NCBI RefSeq assembly: GCF_002303885.1
Contig: NZ_MRCM01000017.1
Location: 62,001 to 126,000 of the forward strand
Length of the DNA: 64,000 nucleotides
Direction: 5' to 3'
DNA from: Flavobacterium sp. ACN2
GTDB taxonomy: Bacteria; Bacteroidota; Bacteroidia; Flavobacteriales; Flavobacteriaceae
The notes under the pieces were generated by a model. The model saw only the letters and a list, made by a program, of their open reading frames with translations, ran no database searches and had not been told where the DNA came from. Positions 1 through 9,015 of this stretch are shown here, in pieces (position 1 is the stretch's first letter; each line of letters begins with the position of its first letter). Made by a program: the position numbers and the translations under genes.

Positions 1-450
1 TTGATTTATGTTTATAACACAGGAAGTTTTGGAAGCGAAAACGACTTTCTAGCCAATTATCCTGGAGATGATTATACCGACATGTTGAGTTTTGACACCT
101 ACCAAAACAGTAATGATCCAAATGGCGAAAAATTCGTTGCTGAAGTTCAAAATCAATTTAAAATATTAAACGAAATCAGCTCAAAAAAACACAAATTAAT
201 GGCACTCGCTGAAGCTGGTTATGAAGCCGTTCCAGACCCAAAATGGTGGACGGGAACTTTACTGAAAGCAATTGGAGATTATAAAATTTCTTATGTATTG
301 CTTTGGAGAAATCACGGATGGCAGGAAAAAGAGCAAAAAATGCATTATTATGCGCCATTTTCAGGCCAAGTAAGCGAAAAAGATTTTATCGATTTTTACA
401 ATCTCGACCAGACTATCTTTGAAAAAGACATTCAGAAAAAATTAAAATAA
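1..450 (+). CDS. GH26 beta-mannanase, C-terminal part (5' truncated by window)
   Basis: This is the C-terminal half of a glycoside hydrolase family 26 enzyme, which cuts beta-1,4-mannan inside the chain. The reading frame is open at base 1, so the real start lies upstream. Visible marks are YPGDDYTDMLSFDTYQ (about fragment residues 20-35), a GH26 signature, and ALAEAGYE with the probable catalytic nucleophile Glu at fragment residue 71. A late Trp-rich stretch (LLWRNHGWQ) fits the end of the barrel. The stop is 36 bases before a sugar symporter, and mannobiose-processing genes follow, so the operon context supports a mannanase. Exact substrate (mannan, glucomannan or mannobiose release) cannot be read from the fragment. 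Confidence 0.87.
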   Translation: MIYVYNTGSFGSENDFLANYPGDDYTDMLSFDTYQNSNDPNGEKFVAEVQNQFKILNEISSKKHKLMALAEAGYEAVPDPKWWTGTLLKAIGDYKISYVLLWRNHGWQEKEQKMHYYAPFSGQVSEKDFIDFYNLDQTIFEKDIQKKLK

Positions 451-486
451 TTGCCCCAAATAAATTACAACCTTAAAAAATAACCA

Positions 487-1878
487 ATGCACGACAAAAT
501 TAGTTTAAAAGAAAAAATCGGTTACGGACTTGGAGACGCTGCTTCTTCTATGTTCTGGAAAATCTTTAGCATGTATCTGCTATTTTTCTACACCGACGTT
601 TTCGGATTGGCGCCTGCTGTAGTAGGAACTATGTTTTTAATTACTAGAATCTGGGACTCATGTTTTGACCCAATTGTTGGAATTCTGGCTGACAGAACCA
701 AAAGCAAATGGGGAAAATTTAGACCTTATTTACTTTGGGTAGCGATACCTTTTGCCGTGATTGGAGTTTTAACTTTTTACACTCCAGATTTTGATGAAAA
801 AGGAAAAATTATTTACGCCTATGTGACCTATTCCTTAATGATGATGATTTATTCTTTAATCAACGTTCCTTACGCTTCACTTTTGGGCGTAATGTCATCT
901 GATAGAAAAGAAAGAAACACACTTTCGTCTTATCGAATGGTTTTTGCTTTTGGAGGAAGTCTTTTAGCGCTTTGGCTAATTGAACCTTTGGTAAATTATT
1001 TTGGAGGAAATTTAAATTCTAAAACGGGCTGGCTGGCAACAATTGCCGTCTTCGGATTAATTACAACTGTCTTTTTCTGGGCTTGTTTTGCCTTCACTAA
1101 AGAAAGAATCAAACCTATTGCAGATGAACAGAATAACTTGAAAGAAGATTTAAAAGATCTTTGGAAAAATAAACCTTGGTGGATTTTATTGGGAGCCGGA
1201 ATCGGAGCTTTGGTATTCAATTCTATTCGTGACGGGGCTGCCGTTTACTACTTCAAATATTATGTAAGCAGTTCTGTAAATTTTGATTTTTCGCTTTTCG
1301 GAACCGATTTCCACATGACGCCAACTTCAATTTATTTGGTTTTAGGACAAGCAGCAAACATTATCGGAGTAATCATTGCAACACCAATTGCCAATAAAAT
1401 TGGTAAAAAGAAAACCTTTTTTGGTGCAATGGCTTTGGCAGCAATTTTAAGTCTGATTTTCTATTTATTCGGAAAAGAAGATGTTTTCTTAATTATGAGT
1501 TTTCAAGTTTTAATCAGCATTTGTGCGGGCTGTATTTTTCCTTTAATCTGGTCCATGTACGCCGACAGTGCCGATTATTCTGAATGGAAACAAGGACGTA
1601 GAGCAACAGGATTAGTTTTCTCTGCTTCATCTATGTCGCAAAAATTTGGATGGACGATTGGTGGCGCAGGAGCAGGATGGCTTTTAGGATATTACGGTTT
1701 TCAAGCCAATGTTGAGCAGACCGCAACAGCACAAAACGGAATTCAGCTAATGTTAAGCATATTGCCAGCAATTGCGGCCGCAATTTCAGTAGCTTTTATA
1801 GCATTTTACCCTTTATCAGAAGAGAAATTACAGATTATAGAACAAGATTTAAACGAAAAAAGAGATCAAAATCATTAA
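487..1878 (+). CDS. GPH-family sugar:cation symporter (MFS)
   Basis: A 463-residue inner-membrane transporter of the glycoside-pentoside-hexuronide (GPH) type. The N-terminus (KEKIGYGLGDAASSMFWKIF) and the RDRTKSKWGKFRPYLLW-like loop (ADRTKSKWGKFRPY, about residues 70-85) are GPH hallmarks, followed by about twelve hydrophobic segments. The second half contains MYADSADYSEWKQGRRATG, also a family motif. It lies between a GH26 mannanase and a mannosylglucose phosphorylase, so its likely cargo is beta-1,4-mannobiose or related manno-oligosaccharides made by the mannanases. Cargo is inferred from neighbours. The length is normal and the ATG is preceded by an A-rich leader. Confidence 0.88.
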   Translation: MHDKISLKEKIGYGLGDAASSMFWKIFSMYLLFFYTDVFGLAPAVVGTMFLITRIWDSCFDPIVGILADRTKSKWGKFRPYLLWVAIPFAVIGVLTFYTPDFDEKGKIIYAYVTYSLMMMIYSLINVPYASLLGVMSSDRKERNTLSSYRMVFAFGGSLLALWLIEPLVNYFGGNLNSKTGWLATIAVFGLITTVFFWACFAFTKERIKPIADEQNNLKEDLKDLWKNKPWWILLGAGIGALVFNSIRDGAAVYYFKYYVSSSVNFDFSLFGTDFHMTPTSIYLVLGQAANIIGVIIATPIANKIGKKKTFFGAMALAAILSLIFYLFGKEDVFLIMSFQVLISICAGCIFPLIWSMYADSADYSEWKQGRRATGLVFSASSMSQKFGWTIGGAGAGWLLGYYGFQANVEQTATAQNGIQLMLSILPAIAAAISVAFIAFYPLSEEKLQIIEQDLNEKRDQNH

Positions 1879-1905
1879 AAACAAAAGACATAGAAATCAA
1901 TTGAT

Positions 1906-3096
1906 ATGACAACGATAACATCTTCAGCCACTTTTCAAGAAAGAAAATCGGCATTAGAAAAACAACATAAAACATTGCTTGAGCAAAAAAACGAACCTCA
2001 AGAAATAGTTGGAAACGGCATATATGAACGTTACAAAAGCCCTGTCGTTACTGCGGCACATATCCCATTAAACTGGCGTTTTGATTTTAACGAAAAAACA
2101 AATCCGTTTTTACAAGAAAGAATTGGCGTGAATGCCGCTTTCAACGCTGGAGCAATAAAATGGAATGGAAAATATTTATTGGCTGTTCGAGTAGAAGGAA
2201 TTGACCGAAAATCTTTTTTTGCTATCGCCGAAAGTCCAAACGGAATTGACAATTTCAAATTTTGGGACAAACCTTGCGTAATTCCACAAACTGAAGAACC
2301 CGATACAAACGTGTACGATATGCGTCTTATTAATCACGAAGATGGTTACGTTTACGGGATTTTCTGTACCGAAAGAAAAGATCCGAAAGCTCCAAAAGGC
2401 GATACCAGTTCAGCTGTAGCCAATGCGGGAATTGTGCGTTCTAAAGATTTAGTAAACTGGGAAAGACTTCCAGATTTGATTTCGAACACAGGACAACAGC
2501 GAAATGTAGTTTTACACCCAGAATTTGTAAACGGAAAATACGCTTTATATACACGTCCACAAGATGGTTTTATTGATGTTGGAAGTGGTGGAGGAATTGG
2601 TTTAGGTTACGTTGAAGACATGACCAATCCTGTTGTAAAAGACGAAAAAATCATTTTTGGGAAACAATATCATACGATTTACGAACTGAAAAACGGTTTG
2701 GGTCCAGCTCCAATTAAAACATCAAAAGGTTGGTTGCATTTAGCGCACGGAGTTCGAAATACTGCAGCAGGATTACGCTATACTTTGTATATGTTCATGA
2801 CCGATTTGAATGATATTACGAAAGTAACATACGTTCCCGCAGGGCATTTTATGGGACCAGAAGGAATTGAAAGAGTTGGAGACGTATCGAATGTTTTATT
2901 TTCTAACGGATGGATCGAAGACGAAGATGGAACGGTTTACGTTTATTACGCTTCTTCAGATACTAGAATGCACGTGGCGGTTTCATCTGTAGATAAACTT
3001 GTCGATTATGTAATAAATACTCCAGCAGATACTTTTATTTCGGCAGGTTCAGTGCAAACCATCATCAATCAAATCGAAAAAAATAACGCAATTTAA
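1906..3096 (+). CDS. 4-O-beta-D-mannosyl-D-glucose phosphorylase (GH130)
   Basis: A 396-residue cytoplasmic GH130 enzyme with no signal peptide. Members of this subgroup phosphorolyse beta-1,4-mannosyl-glucose to mannose 1-phosphate and glucose (EC 2.4.1.281). The five-bladed propeller signatures are visible: FNAGAIKWNGKYLLAVRVEG (about 78-97), VYDMRLINHEDGYVYG carrying the family's catalytic Asp region (about 138-153), and GFIDVGSGGGIGLG followed by LGPAPIKTSKGWLHLAHGV (about 265-285). It lies 6 bases before a sugar 2-epimerase that would make its substrate from mannobiose. This epimerase-phosphorylase pair is the known cytoplasmic mannan route first described in Bacteroides fragilis. Assignment as mannosylglucose rather than mannobiose phosphorylase rests on similarity and context. 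Confidence 0.9.
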   Translation: MTTITSSATFQERKSALEKQHKTLLEQKNEPQEIVGNGIYERYKSPVVTAAHIPLNWRFDFNEKTNPFLQERIGVNAAFNAGAIKWNGKYLLAVRVEGIDRKSFFAIAESPNGIDNFKFWDKPCVIPQTEEPDTNVYDMRLINHEDGYVYGIFCTERKDPKAPKGDTSSAVANAGIVRSKDLVNWERLPDLISNTGQQRNVVLHPEFVNGKYALYTRPQDGFIDVGSGGGIGLGYVEDMTNPVVKDEKIIFGKQYHTIYELKNGLGPAPIKTSKGWLHLAHGVRNTAAGLRYTLYMFMTDLNDITKVTYVPAGHFMGPEGIERVGDVSNVLFSNGWIEDEDGTVYVYYASSDTRMHVAVSSVDKLVDYVINTPADTFISAGSVQTIINQIEKNNAI

Positions 3097-3102
3097 AATA
3101 TC

Positions 3103-4293
3103 GTGTCATTACAAAGAAAGCTTTTAAAATCGGAACTAACCGCAGAACTGGATTCTATCCTAAACTATTGGTCGGAACGTACTATTGACGATCAAAATGA
3201 AGGTTTTGTTGGCCAAATCGATTTTAACGATCATCAAATTGCTCATGCAGAAAAAGGTTCGGTTCTGAATGCCCGAATTCTTTGGACGTTCTCTGCCAGT
3301 TATCAAACCACTAGAAACGAAAACCACAAAAGACTGGCAAAAAGAGCATTCGAATTTCTTGCTTCTTATTTTTATGACACACAATTTGGAGGTCTTTTTT
3401 GGAGTATAAATGAGGATAAAACTCCAAAAGACACCAAAAAACAGATTTACGCATTGGCTTTTGCGATTTATGGATTGTCTGAATATTATGCCATTTCAAA
3501 AGAACAACGAGCTCTTGAAATCGCTAAAAACTTATATGCAAAAATTCAAGAACATAGCTACGACAAGATAAACAAAGGCTATTTTGAAGCTTTTACCAGA
3601 GATTGGCAACCCATTGACGATTTGCGTTTAAGCGAAAAAGATGCCAACGAAAAGAAAACCATGAATACGCATCTTCATATTATTGAAGGTTATGTGAATT
3701 TATATAAAGTTTGGAAAGATGAAAAATTGCTCCTAGATATTGTTGAATTATTAGAAACCATCGAGAAGTATTTTATCAATACTGAAACGGGACATTTACG
3801 CTTATTTTTTGACGAAAACTGGAAAGAAAAACCAGATGTCATTTCGTATGGACATGATATTGAAGCAGCTTGGCTTTTGCAGCAATGTGCCGAAATTTCG
3901 GGAAATGAAACTTTGATTGCCAATTATAAAAAACATGCCATTCAAATTGCAGAAGTAACCAAAGAAGGTCTAGATGCTGATGGTGGTTTATGGTACGAAT
4001 ATGATCCTAAAAAAAAGGAGTTAATTGCTGAAAAACATTGGTGGCCACAAGCTGAAGCTTTAATTGGTTTTTACAACGCCTATCAATTAACGGGAAAAGA
4101 AGAATATCTGGATATCGTTTACAGAAACTGGAAATTCATAAAAAAACACATGATCGATCAGAAAAACGGAGAATGGCATTGGGGAGTTTACAGTGATTAT
4201 GCTATTATGAAAAAAGATAAGGCAGGATTCTGGAAATGCCCATATCATAATAGCCGTGCCTGTCTGGAGCTTATTCATCGAATTGAAAATTGA
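3103..4293 (+). CDS. Cellobiose/mannobiose 2-epimerase (AGE family)
   Basis: A 396-residue cytoplasmic enzyme of the N-acylglucosamine 2-epimerase fold (alpha6/alpha6 barrel). It converts the reducing-end sugar of beta-1,4 disaccharides between gluco and manno forms (EC 5.1.3.11). The motif SYGHDIEAAWLL places catalytic His251 and Glu254; HWWPQAEA and the terminal CPYHNSRACLEL supply the other conserved aromatic and His residues. The start is a GTG six bases after the phosphorylase stop; no ATG fits at the N-terminus, and MSLQRKLLKSEL is a sensible beginning. Here it should convert mannobiose to mannosyl-glucose for the GH130 enzyme just upstream. The pairing makes this function more likely than simple sugar salvage. 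Confidence 0.9.
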   Translation: MSLQRKLLKSELTAELDSILNYWSERTIDDQNEGFVGQIDFNDHQIAHAEKGSVLNARILWTFSASYQTTRNENHKRLAKRAFEFLASYFYDTQFGGLFWSINEDKTPKDTKKQIYALAFAIYGLSEYYAISKEQRALEIAKNLYAKIQEHSYDKINKGYFEAFTRDWQPIDDLRLSEKDANEKKTMNTHLHIIEGYVNLYKVWKDEKLLLDIVELLETIEKYFINTETGHLRLFFDENWKEKPDVISYGHDIEAAWLLQQCAEISGNETLIANYKKHAIQIAEVTKEGLDADGGLWYEYDPKKKELIAEKHWWPQAEALIGFYNAYQLTGKEEYLDIVYRNWKFIKKHMIDQKNGEWHWGVYSDYAIMKKDKAGFWKCPYHNSRACLELIHRIEN

Positions 4294-4333
4294 GGTTTCA
4301 AATAAAATCAAAACGTCTTACAGAACGTAAAGT

Positions 4334-4412
4334 CCTAGCCCCGATAGAAGCGGCATCCTTTTATGGTGGGGTTCACCATAAAAGATACAGCGGATAGCGG
4401 GATTAGCTCCTT
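4334..4412 (+). ncRNA. Flavo-1-like structured RNA/leader element, copy A
   Basis: A 79-base, GC-richer island in AT-rich DNA, ending 12 bases before the GH5 start codon. It contains a perfect 11-bp hairpin (4358-4368 with 4374-4384) closed by a GGGTT pentaloop, flanked by the strings GCGGCATCC and GATACAGCGGA. A copy on the - strand at 33648-33727 aligns without gaps and has compensatory changes in the hairpin. It resembles my recollection of the Flavo-1 RNA motif of Flavobacteria, whose function is unknown; I could not run a covariance model to confirm it. Confidence 0.6.
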
Positions 4413-4424
4413 AAAATATAAATT

Positions 4425-5714
4425 ATGAAAAACAGATTTTTTAAAACCCTTTCATTGGCCTTGATTTTTACTGCAATCGCTTGTCAGGCACAGGAAAAAA
4501 TCACCGTAAAAGGAAATGAATTTTACAAAGGCGATAAACCGTACGCTTATATTGGAACCAATTACTGGTACGGAAGTATGCTGGCTTCTAAAAAAATAGG
4601 CGATCGTAAAAGGCTTTTGCGCGAGTTGGATTTAATGAAGAAAAACGGAATCGATAATTTACGTGTTTTAGTGGGTGCCGATGGCGGAAAATATGATTTT
4701 ACCGTTCGTCCAGCACTGCAATATGAGCAGGGAAAATATGATGAAGATTTATTGGACGGATTGGATTTCTTGATTAACGAAATGAGTAAACGAAACATGT
4801 ACGCCGTTTTGTACTTAACCAATAACTGGGAATGGTCGGGCGGAATGTCGCAATACTTGGAATGGAATGGCAAAGGAGCAATTCCAGTTCCGAATATTCC
4901 GCCGAATACTTGGCCTCAGTTTATGTCGTATACAGAACAGTTTCATAGTTGTGAACCTTGCATGGAAGCTTTAAATAATCATGTGAAGTTTATTATTGGC
5001 AGAACTAATGCGTATTCTAAAAAGAAATACAACGAAGACAACACGATTATGTCGTGGCAGGTTGGAAATGAACCGAGACTTTTTACGGTAGAAAATGAAG
5101 TTAAATTCACGAAATGGCTCAATAACATTGTTGATTTAATTGACAGCTTAGATAAAAATCATTTGGTTTCTACAGGTTCTGAAGGGAAAAATAGTTCGAA
5201 CGACAGCATGGAAATCTTCGAAAGAACGCATCAAAATCCGAATATCGATTATTTGACGATGCATATCTGGCCTAAAAACTGGAATTGGTTTAAAGCCGAT
5301 AATGCCGAAGCTACAATGCCTGCAACAATCGAAAATGCTGGAAAATATATTGACGATCATATTAAGGTTGCCAACAATCTGAAAAGACCTATTATTATTG
5401 AAGAATTTGGACTTCCGAGAGAAAATGAAAACCTGAATGTGGGAGCCTCTTCTGTTTACAGAAATCAATTTTATAGCTATATTTTTGGAAGAGTTGCAGA
5501 AAGCGTTAAAAATAATGGTCCGTTAAGAGCGGCCAATTTCTGGGGTTATGGCGGTGAAGGAAAAGCGGTAAACGAAACTGGAAAATGGAATCCAGGTGAC
5601 CCTTTAACAACAGATCCTCCGCAAGAACCGCAAGGTTTAAATTCTGTTTTTAATGGAGATAAATCGACATTAGAAATTGTAAAAAAATACAATTCAGAAT
5701 TAAAGAAAAAGTAA
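4425..5714 (+). CDS. GH5 endo-beta-1,4-mannanase (GH5_7-like), exported
   Basis: A 429-residue secreted mannanase. The N-terminus is a signal peptide ending TAIACQAQEK, which could be cut by signal peptidase I (after AQA) or lipidated at the Cys; the lipobox is imperfect. The (beta/alpha)8 domain has WQVGNEPRLF with acid/base Glu216 and IIIEEFGLPRE with nucleophile Glu327, the GH5 retaining pair. IGTNYWYGSML near residue 45 is typical of subfamily 7 mannanases. It would cut galactomannan or glucomannan outside the inner membrane, complementing the GH26 enzyme. A structured RNA-like element sits directly in front of it, suggesting leader-mediated control or a processing point within the operon. 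Confidence 0.88.
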   Translation: MKNRFFKTLSLALIFTAIACQAQEKITVKGNEFYKGDKPYAYIGTNYWYGSMLASKKIGDRKRLLRELDLMKKNGIDNLRVLVGADGGKYDFTVRPALQYEQGKYDEDLLDGLDFLINEMSKRNMYAVLYLTNNWEWSGGMSQYLEWNGKGAIPVPNIPPNTWPQFMSYTEQFHSCEPCMEALNNHVKFIIGRTNAYSKKKYNEDNTIMSWQVGNEPRLFTVENEVKFTKWLNNIVDLIDSLDKNHLVSTGSEGKNSSNDSMEIFERTHQNPNIDYLTMHIWPKNWNWFKADNAEATMPATIENAGKYIDDHIKVANNLKRPIIIEEFGLPRENENLNVGASSVYRNQFYSYIFGRVAESVKNNGPLRAANFWGYGGEGKAVNETGKWNPGDPLTTDPPQEPQGLNSVFNGDKSTLEIVKKYNSELKKK

Positions 5715-5726
5715 AATTAATTTTCC

Positions 5727-5791
5727 ACCATATAAGTTATATAAGTTCATTTAAAAGTTTGATTAAAATGAACTTATATAACTTATATGGT
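5727..5791. repeat. Perfect 26-bp inverted repeat between GH5 and GH97 genes
   Basis: Arms at 5727-5752 and 5766-5791 are exact reverse complements, separated by a 13-base loop. The arms are AT-rich and begin ACCATATAAG. The hairpin ends 15 bases before the likely GH97 start and has no GC-rich stem or clean T tract, so it does not look like an ordinary intrinsic terminator. It resembles extragenic palindromes scattered in Flavobacterium genomes, from memory. It could stabilise mRNA ends or tune expression between the two genes. Confidence 0.85.
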
Positions 5792-5806
5792 TTAAAAAAT
5801 ATCCAG

Positions 5807-7786
5807 ATGAAAAATACATTTATTCTTTTTTGTTTACTATTCCTAAATCTTTCTTTTTCTCAACAAAAACAGAGCTTTACAATTAGTTCTCCTAATGGAA
5901 AAATAGAAGTTAAAATTGCTGTAAATGATAAAATCTCTTGGTCAATTTCGCATGAAAAAGATTTGATTTTGACTCCATCTGAAATGTCTTTGACTTTAGA
6001 TCAAAATGAAGTTTTAGGAAAAAATCCAGCAGTTTTAAATTCAAAAAAAGAAAGCATAAATACTTCTTTCGAAACGCCCTTATACAAAAAGAAAACGGTT
6101 AAAGATCAATACAACAAACTGATTCTAAATTTTAAAAATGATTTTGCTCTTGAATTTCGTGTTTTTGATGATGGAGCAGCGTATCGTTTCATCACAAAAA
6201 AGAAAAAAGAGATTACGGTTAAAGACGAAGAAGTCGTTTTGAATTTCGATCAGGATTATAATACTTTGATGCCGTATGTACGTGATTTAAGAAATCCGAA
6301 AGATCAGTTTATTTCTTCGTTTGAATCGCATTATGAAAACAAAAAAATAAGTGAATTTGCTAAAGATACTTTGGCGTTTTTACCTTTTCTAATTGAGTAT
6401 AAAAACCATAAAAAAACCGTTTTTCTAGAAGCTGATCTCGAAAATTATGCTGGATTGTTTGTAACCAATAATAAAAACAAAACCGGTTTTGAATCTCGTT
6501 TTTCTAAATATCCAACCCAAGAAACCAACGGCGGATTTAATTACCTCAACAAACTAATTACCGAAAGAGCTGATTATTTGGTAAAAACAAAAGGAACGAG
6601 AACTTTTCCGTGGCGAGCGATTGTCATTTCTGAAAATGATGCTGCTTTAGCCAATAACGATATGGTTCAGAAATTAGCCGAGCCTTCCAAAATAAAGGAT
6701 GTCTCGTGGATAAAACCTGGAAAAGTAGCTTGGGATTGGTGGAACGATTGGAATATTTACAATGTAGATTTTAAAGCTGGAATTAATACGCAAACTTACA
6801 AATACTATATTGATTTTGCTTCTAAAAACAAAGTCGAATATGTGGTTTTGGACGAAGGATGGAGCGTAGAAACCGACATTATGAAACACAATCCGAATGT
6901 GGATCTGGAAGCTTTAATCGCTTACGCGAAAGAACGAAACGTGGGCATTATTTTATGGGCTTCGTGGATGGCAATAAATGATAAAACAGAAGCCGTTTTT
7001 GACAATTATGCAAAATTGGGCGTAAAAGGTTTTAAAGTCGATTTTATTGACCGCGACGATGCAAAAATGGTCAATTCGGTTTATGATATTGCCCAAAAAG
7101 CAGCCAATCGTAAACTGATTATTGATTTTCACGGAATGTACAAACCAACTGGGATTCAGAGAACGTATCCAAATATTTTAAATTTTGAAGGCGTAAAAGG
7201 TTTAGAAAATAATAAATGGACCCCAAATGATGATGTTCCACTTTACGATACCACAATTCCGTTTATCAGAATGATGGCTGGGCCAATGGACTACACTCCA
7301 GGCGCGATGCGAAATGCTACCAAAAGCGAATTCAAACCAAGTCATTCTACTCCAATGAGTCAAGGAACGAGGTGCCATCAATTGGCTTTGTACACTATTT
7401 TTGAAGCGCCTTTGCAAATGATGGCCGACAGTCCAACTGCTTTTATGAAGGAACAAGAAAGCACCGATTTTATAGCTAAAGTTCCGACTACTTTTGATGA
7501 AACTGTTGCCTTAGACGGAGAAGTTGGAAAATTCGTTTCTATCGCTAGAAGAAAAGGAAATACTTGGTACTTAGGCGCGATTACAAATTGGGATTCTAGA
7601 GATATTACAATTGATTTTTCTTTCCTTGAAAAAGGCAAAAAATTCCAAGCCGAAATTTTCTCTGATGGTGTAAATGCTGATAAAGCTGCTACCGATTATA
7701 AAAAAGAGATTATTACTGTTGACTCGACAACCAAGTTAAAATATCGTTTGGCAAGCGGTGGAGGACTGGCAATGACTATTAAATAA
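5807..7786 (+). CDS. GH97 retaining alpha-galactosidase, exported
   Basis: A 659-residue GH97 enzyme when started at the ATG at 5807, which opens a clean signal peptide (MKNTFILFCLLFLNLSFSQ). A longer frame back to TTG 5759 would run through the palindrome and put 16 charged or polar residues in front, so it was not chosen. Order: N-terminal beta-sandwich, then catalytic barrel with KPGKVAWDWWNDWN and GFKVDFIDRDDAKM. The Asp at about 412 in FKVDF matches the nucleophile of retaining GH97 alpha-galactosidases, unlike the inverting SusB type that uses Glu. In this locus it should remove alpha-1,6-galactose side chains from galactomannan. It is probably periplasmic or outer-membrane associated. 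Confidence 0.86.
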   Translation: MKNTFILFCLLFLNLSFSQQKQSFTISSPNGKIEVKIAVNDKISWSISHEKDLILTPSEMSLTLDQNEVLGKNPAVLNSKKESINTSFETPLYKKKTVKDQYNKLILNFKNDFALEFRVFDDGAAYRFITKKKKEITVKDEEVVLNFDQDYNTLMPYVRDLRNPKDQFISSFESHYENKKISEFAKDTLAFLPFLIEYKNHKKTVFLEADLENYAGLFVTNNKNKTGFESRFSKYPTQETNGGFNYLNKLITERADYLVKTKGTRTFPWRAIVISENDAALANNDMVQKLAEPSKIKDVSWIKPGKVAWDWWNDWNIYNVDFKAGINTQTYKYYIDFASKNKVEYVVLDEGWSVETDIMKHNPNVDLEALIAYAKERNVGIILWASWMAINDKTEAVFDNYAKLGVKGFKVDFIDRDDAKMVNSVYDIAQKAANRKLIIDFHGMYKPTGIQRTYPNILNFEGVKGLENNKWTPNDDVPLYDTTIPFIRMMAGPMDYTPGAMRNATKSEFKPSHSTPMSQGTRCHQLALYTIFEAPLQMMADSPTAFMKEQESTDFIAKVPTTFDETVALDGEVGKFVSIARRKGNTWYLGAITNWDSRDITIDFSFLEKGKKFQAEIFSDGVNADKAATDYKKEIITVDSTTKLKYRLASGGGLAMTIK

Positions 7787-7810
7787 AAATAACATCCATT
7801 TTATATAACA

Positions 7811-7841
7811 AACCCGACAGGTTTTTGAAACCTGTCGGGTT
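7811..7841 (+). terminator. Hairpin terminator after GH97 (CCCGACAGG type)
   Basis: A perfect 14-bp stem (7811-7824 with 7828-7841) with loop TTG and a following T run. It lies 24 bases after the GH97 stop and ends the + strand mannan operon. The AACCCGACAGGTTT arm is a repeated extragenic palindrome; a degenerate relative lies at 40360-40392. It can act on both strands, so may also stop transcription of the converging reductase gene. Confidence 0.8.
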
Positions 7842-7918
7842 TTAACTATTTAGAATCTAAACTGGACGTAGACGCACTACGGTACATCTCTACAATCCCG
7901 TGCATTAACAATTCACAA

Positions 7919-8875
7919 TTAAGCTAATATCTTTTCAATCGCATTCAATTCATCCTGCGAAAATTCCTTATTTTGAAGACAATCAATATTATTACACAAT
8001 TGTTTTACAGAGCTAGCTCCAATTAAAACAGAAGTAATTCGTTTATCTTTTTGAAGCCAAGCCAAAGCCATTTGCGCCAAAGACTGATTTCTATTCTGGG
8101 CAATTTCATTCAGCTGAATTAATTTTTGAATACGTTCCTGTGTCACCTCATCTTCTTTCAAATGTCCGTTCGGATTATGTGCTCTTGAATTTTCAGGAAT
8201 TCCATTTAAATATTTATCTGTTAATAATCCTTGAGCCAAAGGTGAAAACGCAATACAGCCTACTCCTTTTTCTTCCAAAACATCTAATAAGCCATTTTCA
8301 ACCCAACGTTCCAACATCGAGTATTTTGCTTGATGAATCAAACAAGGCGTTCCCAATTGTTTTAAAACATCAACTGCAACTCGAGTCTGTTCTGCCGAAT
8401 AATTACTGATTCCGACATACAAAGCTTTTCCGCTTCTAACAGCGTGATCCAAAGCCATCATCGTTTCTTCAATAGGAGTTTCTGGATCTGGACGATGTGA
8501 GTAAAAAATATCGACATAATCAATACTCATTCGTTTTAAACTCTGGTCTAAACTAGATAAAAGATATTTTCTAGAGCCCCAATCTCCATAAGGTCCGTTC
8601 CACATCGTATAACCAGCTTTTGTAGAAATCACGATTTCATCACGCAGATTTCCCTGAAAATTATGCCATAAGATTTTACCAAAATTCTCTTCAGCAGAAC
8701 CTGGAACTGGCCCGTAATTATTCGCTAAATCAAAATGAGTAATTCCTTTATCAAAAGCTTCAATGGCAATACTTTCGGCATTATCAAAATTATCAACCGA
8801 ACCGAAGTTATGCCATAATCCTAAAGAAATTTCTGGAAGCAGCAATCCGCTTTTCCCGCATCTGTTATATTTCAT
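7919..8875 (-). CDS. Aldo/keto reductase (YghZ/MgrA-like)
   Basis: A 318-residue NADPH-dependent aldo/keto reductase of the L-glyceraldehyde 3-phosphate reductase type. Visible are the N-terminal MKYNRCGKSGLLLPEISLGLW strand, FDLANNYGPVPGSAEENFG with the catalytic Asp and Tyr, VISTKAGY with the catalytic Lys, and DIFYSHRPDPETP with the His of the AKR tetrad. IAFSPLAQGLLTDKYL and SVLIGASSVKQLCNN near the end form the cofactor-binding region. It converges on the mannan operon, and no role in that pathway is obvious; detoxification of reactive aldehydes is the family norm. Physiological substrate unknown. Confidence 0.86.
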   Translation of the reverse strand: MKYNRCGKSGLLLPEISLGLWHNFGSVDNFDNAESIAIEAFDKGITHFDLANNYGPVPGSAEENFGKILWHNFQGNLRDEIVISTKAGYTMWNGPYGDWGSRKYLLSSLDQSLKRMSIDYVDIFYSHRPDPETPIEETMMALDHAVRSGKALYVGISNYSAEQTRVAVDVLKQLGTPCLIHQAKYSMLERWVENGLLDVLEEKGVGCIAFSPLAQGLLTDKYLNGIPENSRAHNPNGHLKEDEVTQERIQKLIQLNEIAQNRNQSLAQMALAWLQKDKRITSVLIGASSVKQLCNNIDCLQNKEFSQDELNAIEKILA

Positions 8876-8925
8876 TGTTTTAATTTAAAAGTTGGAGTTT
8901 TAATAGATTTTAAAAATACAAAAAA

Positions 8926-8990
8926 CTCCCGCAGATTTTGCAGATTTAGGAGATTAAAAAAATCCATTTGATCTGCAAAATCTGCGGGAG
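8926..8990. repeat. Perfect 20-bp inverted repeat (CGCAGATTTTGCAGAT type)
   Basis: Arms at 8926-8945 and 8971-8990 are exact reverse complements with a 25-base AT-rich loop. It lies between two - strand genes, downstream of the DUF308 gene (stop at 9016), and may act as its terminator. A larger relative with the same GCAGAT words lies at 16125-16231, so this is a dispersed extragenic palindrome family. Confidence 0.8.
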
Positions 8991-9015
8991 CAAATTAAAA
9001 ACCAATCTTTATTTT

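Noticed and set aside
5759..5806. Upstream TTG start for the GH97 gene
   Set aside because: The extension runs through the 26-bp palindrome, hides the signal peptide and has no support; ATG 5807 gives a clean signal peptide.
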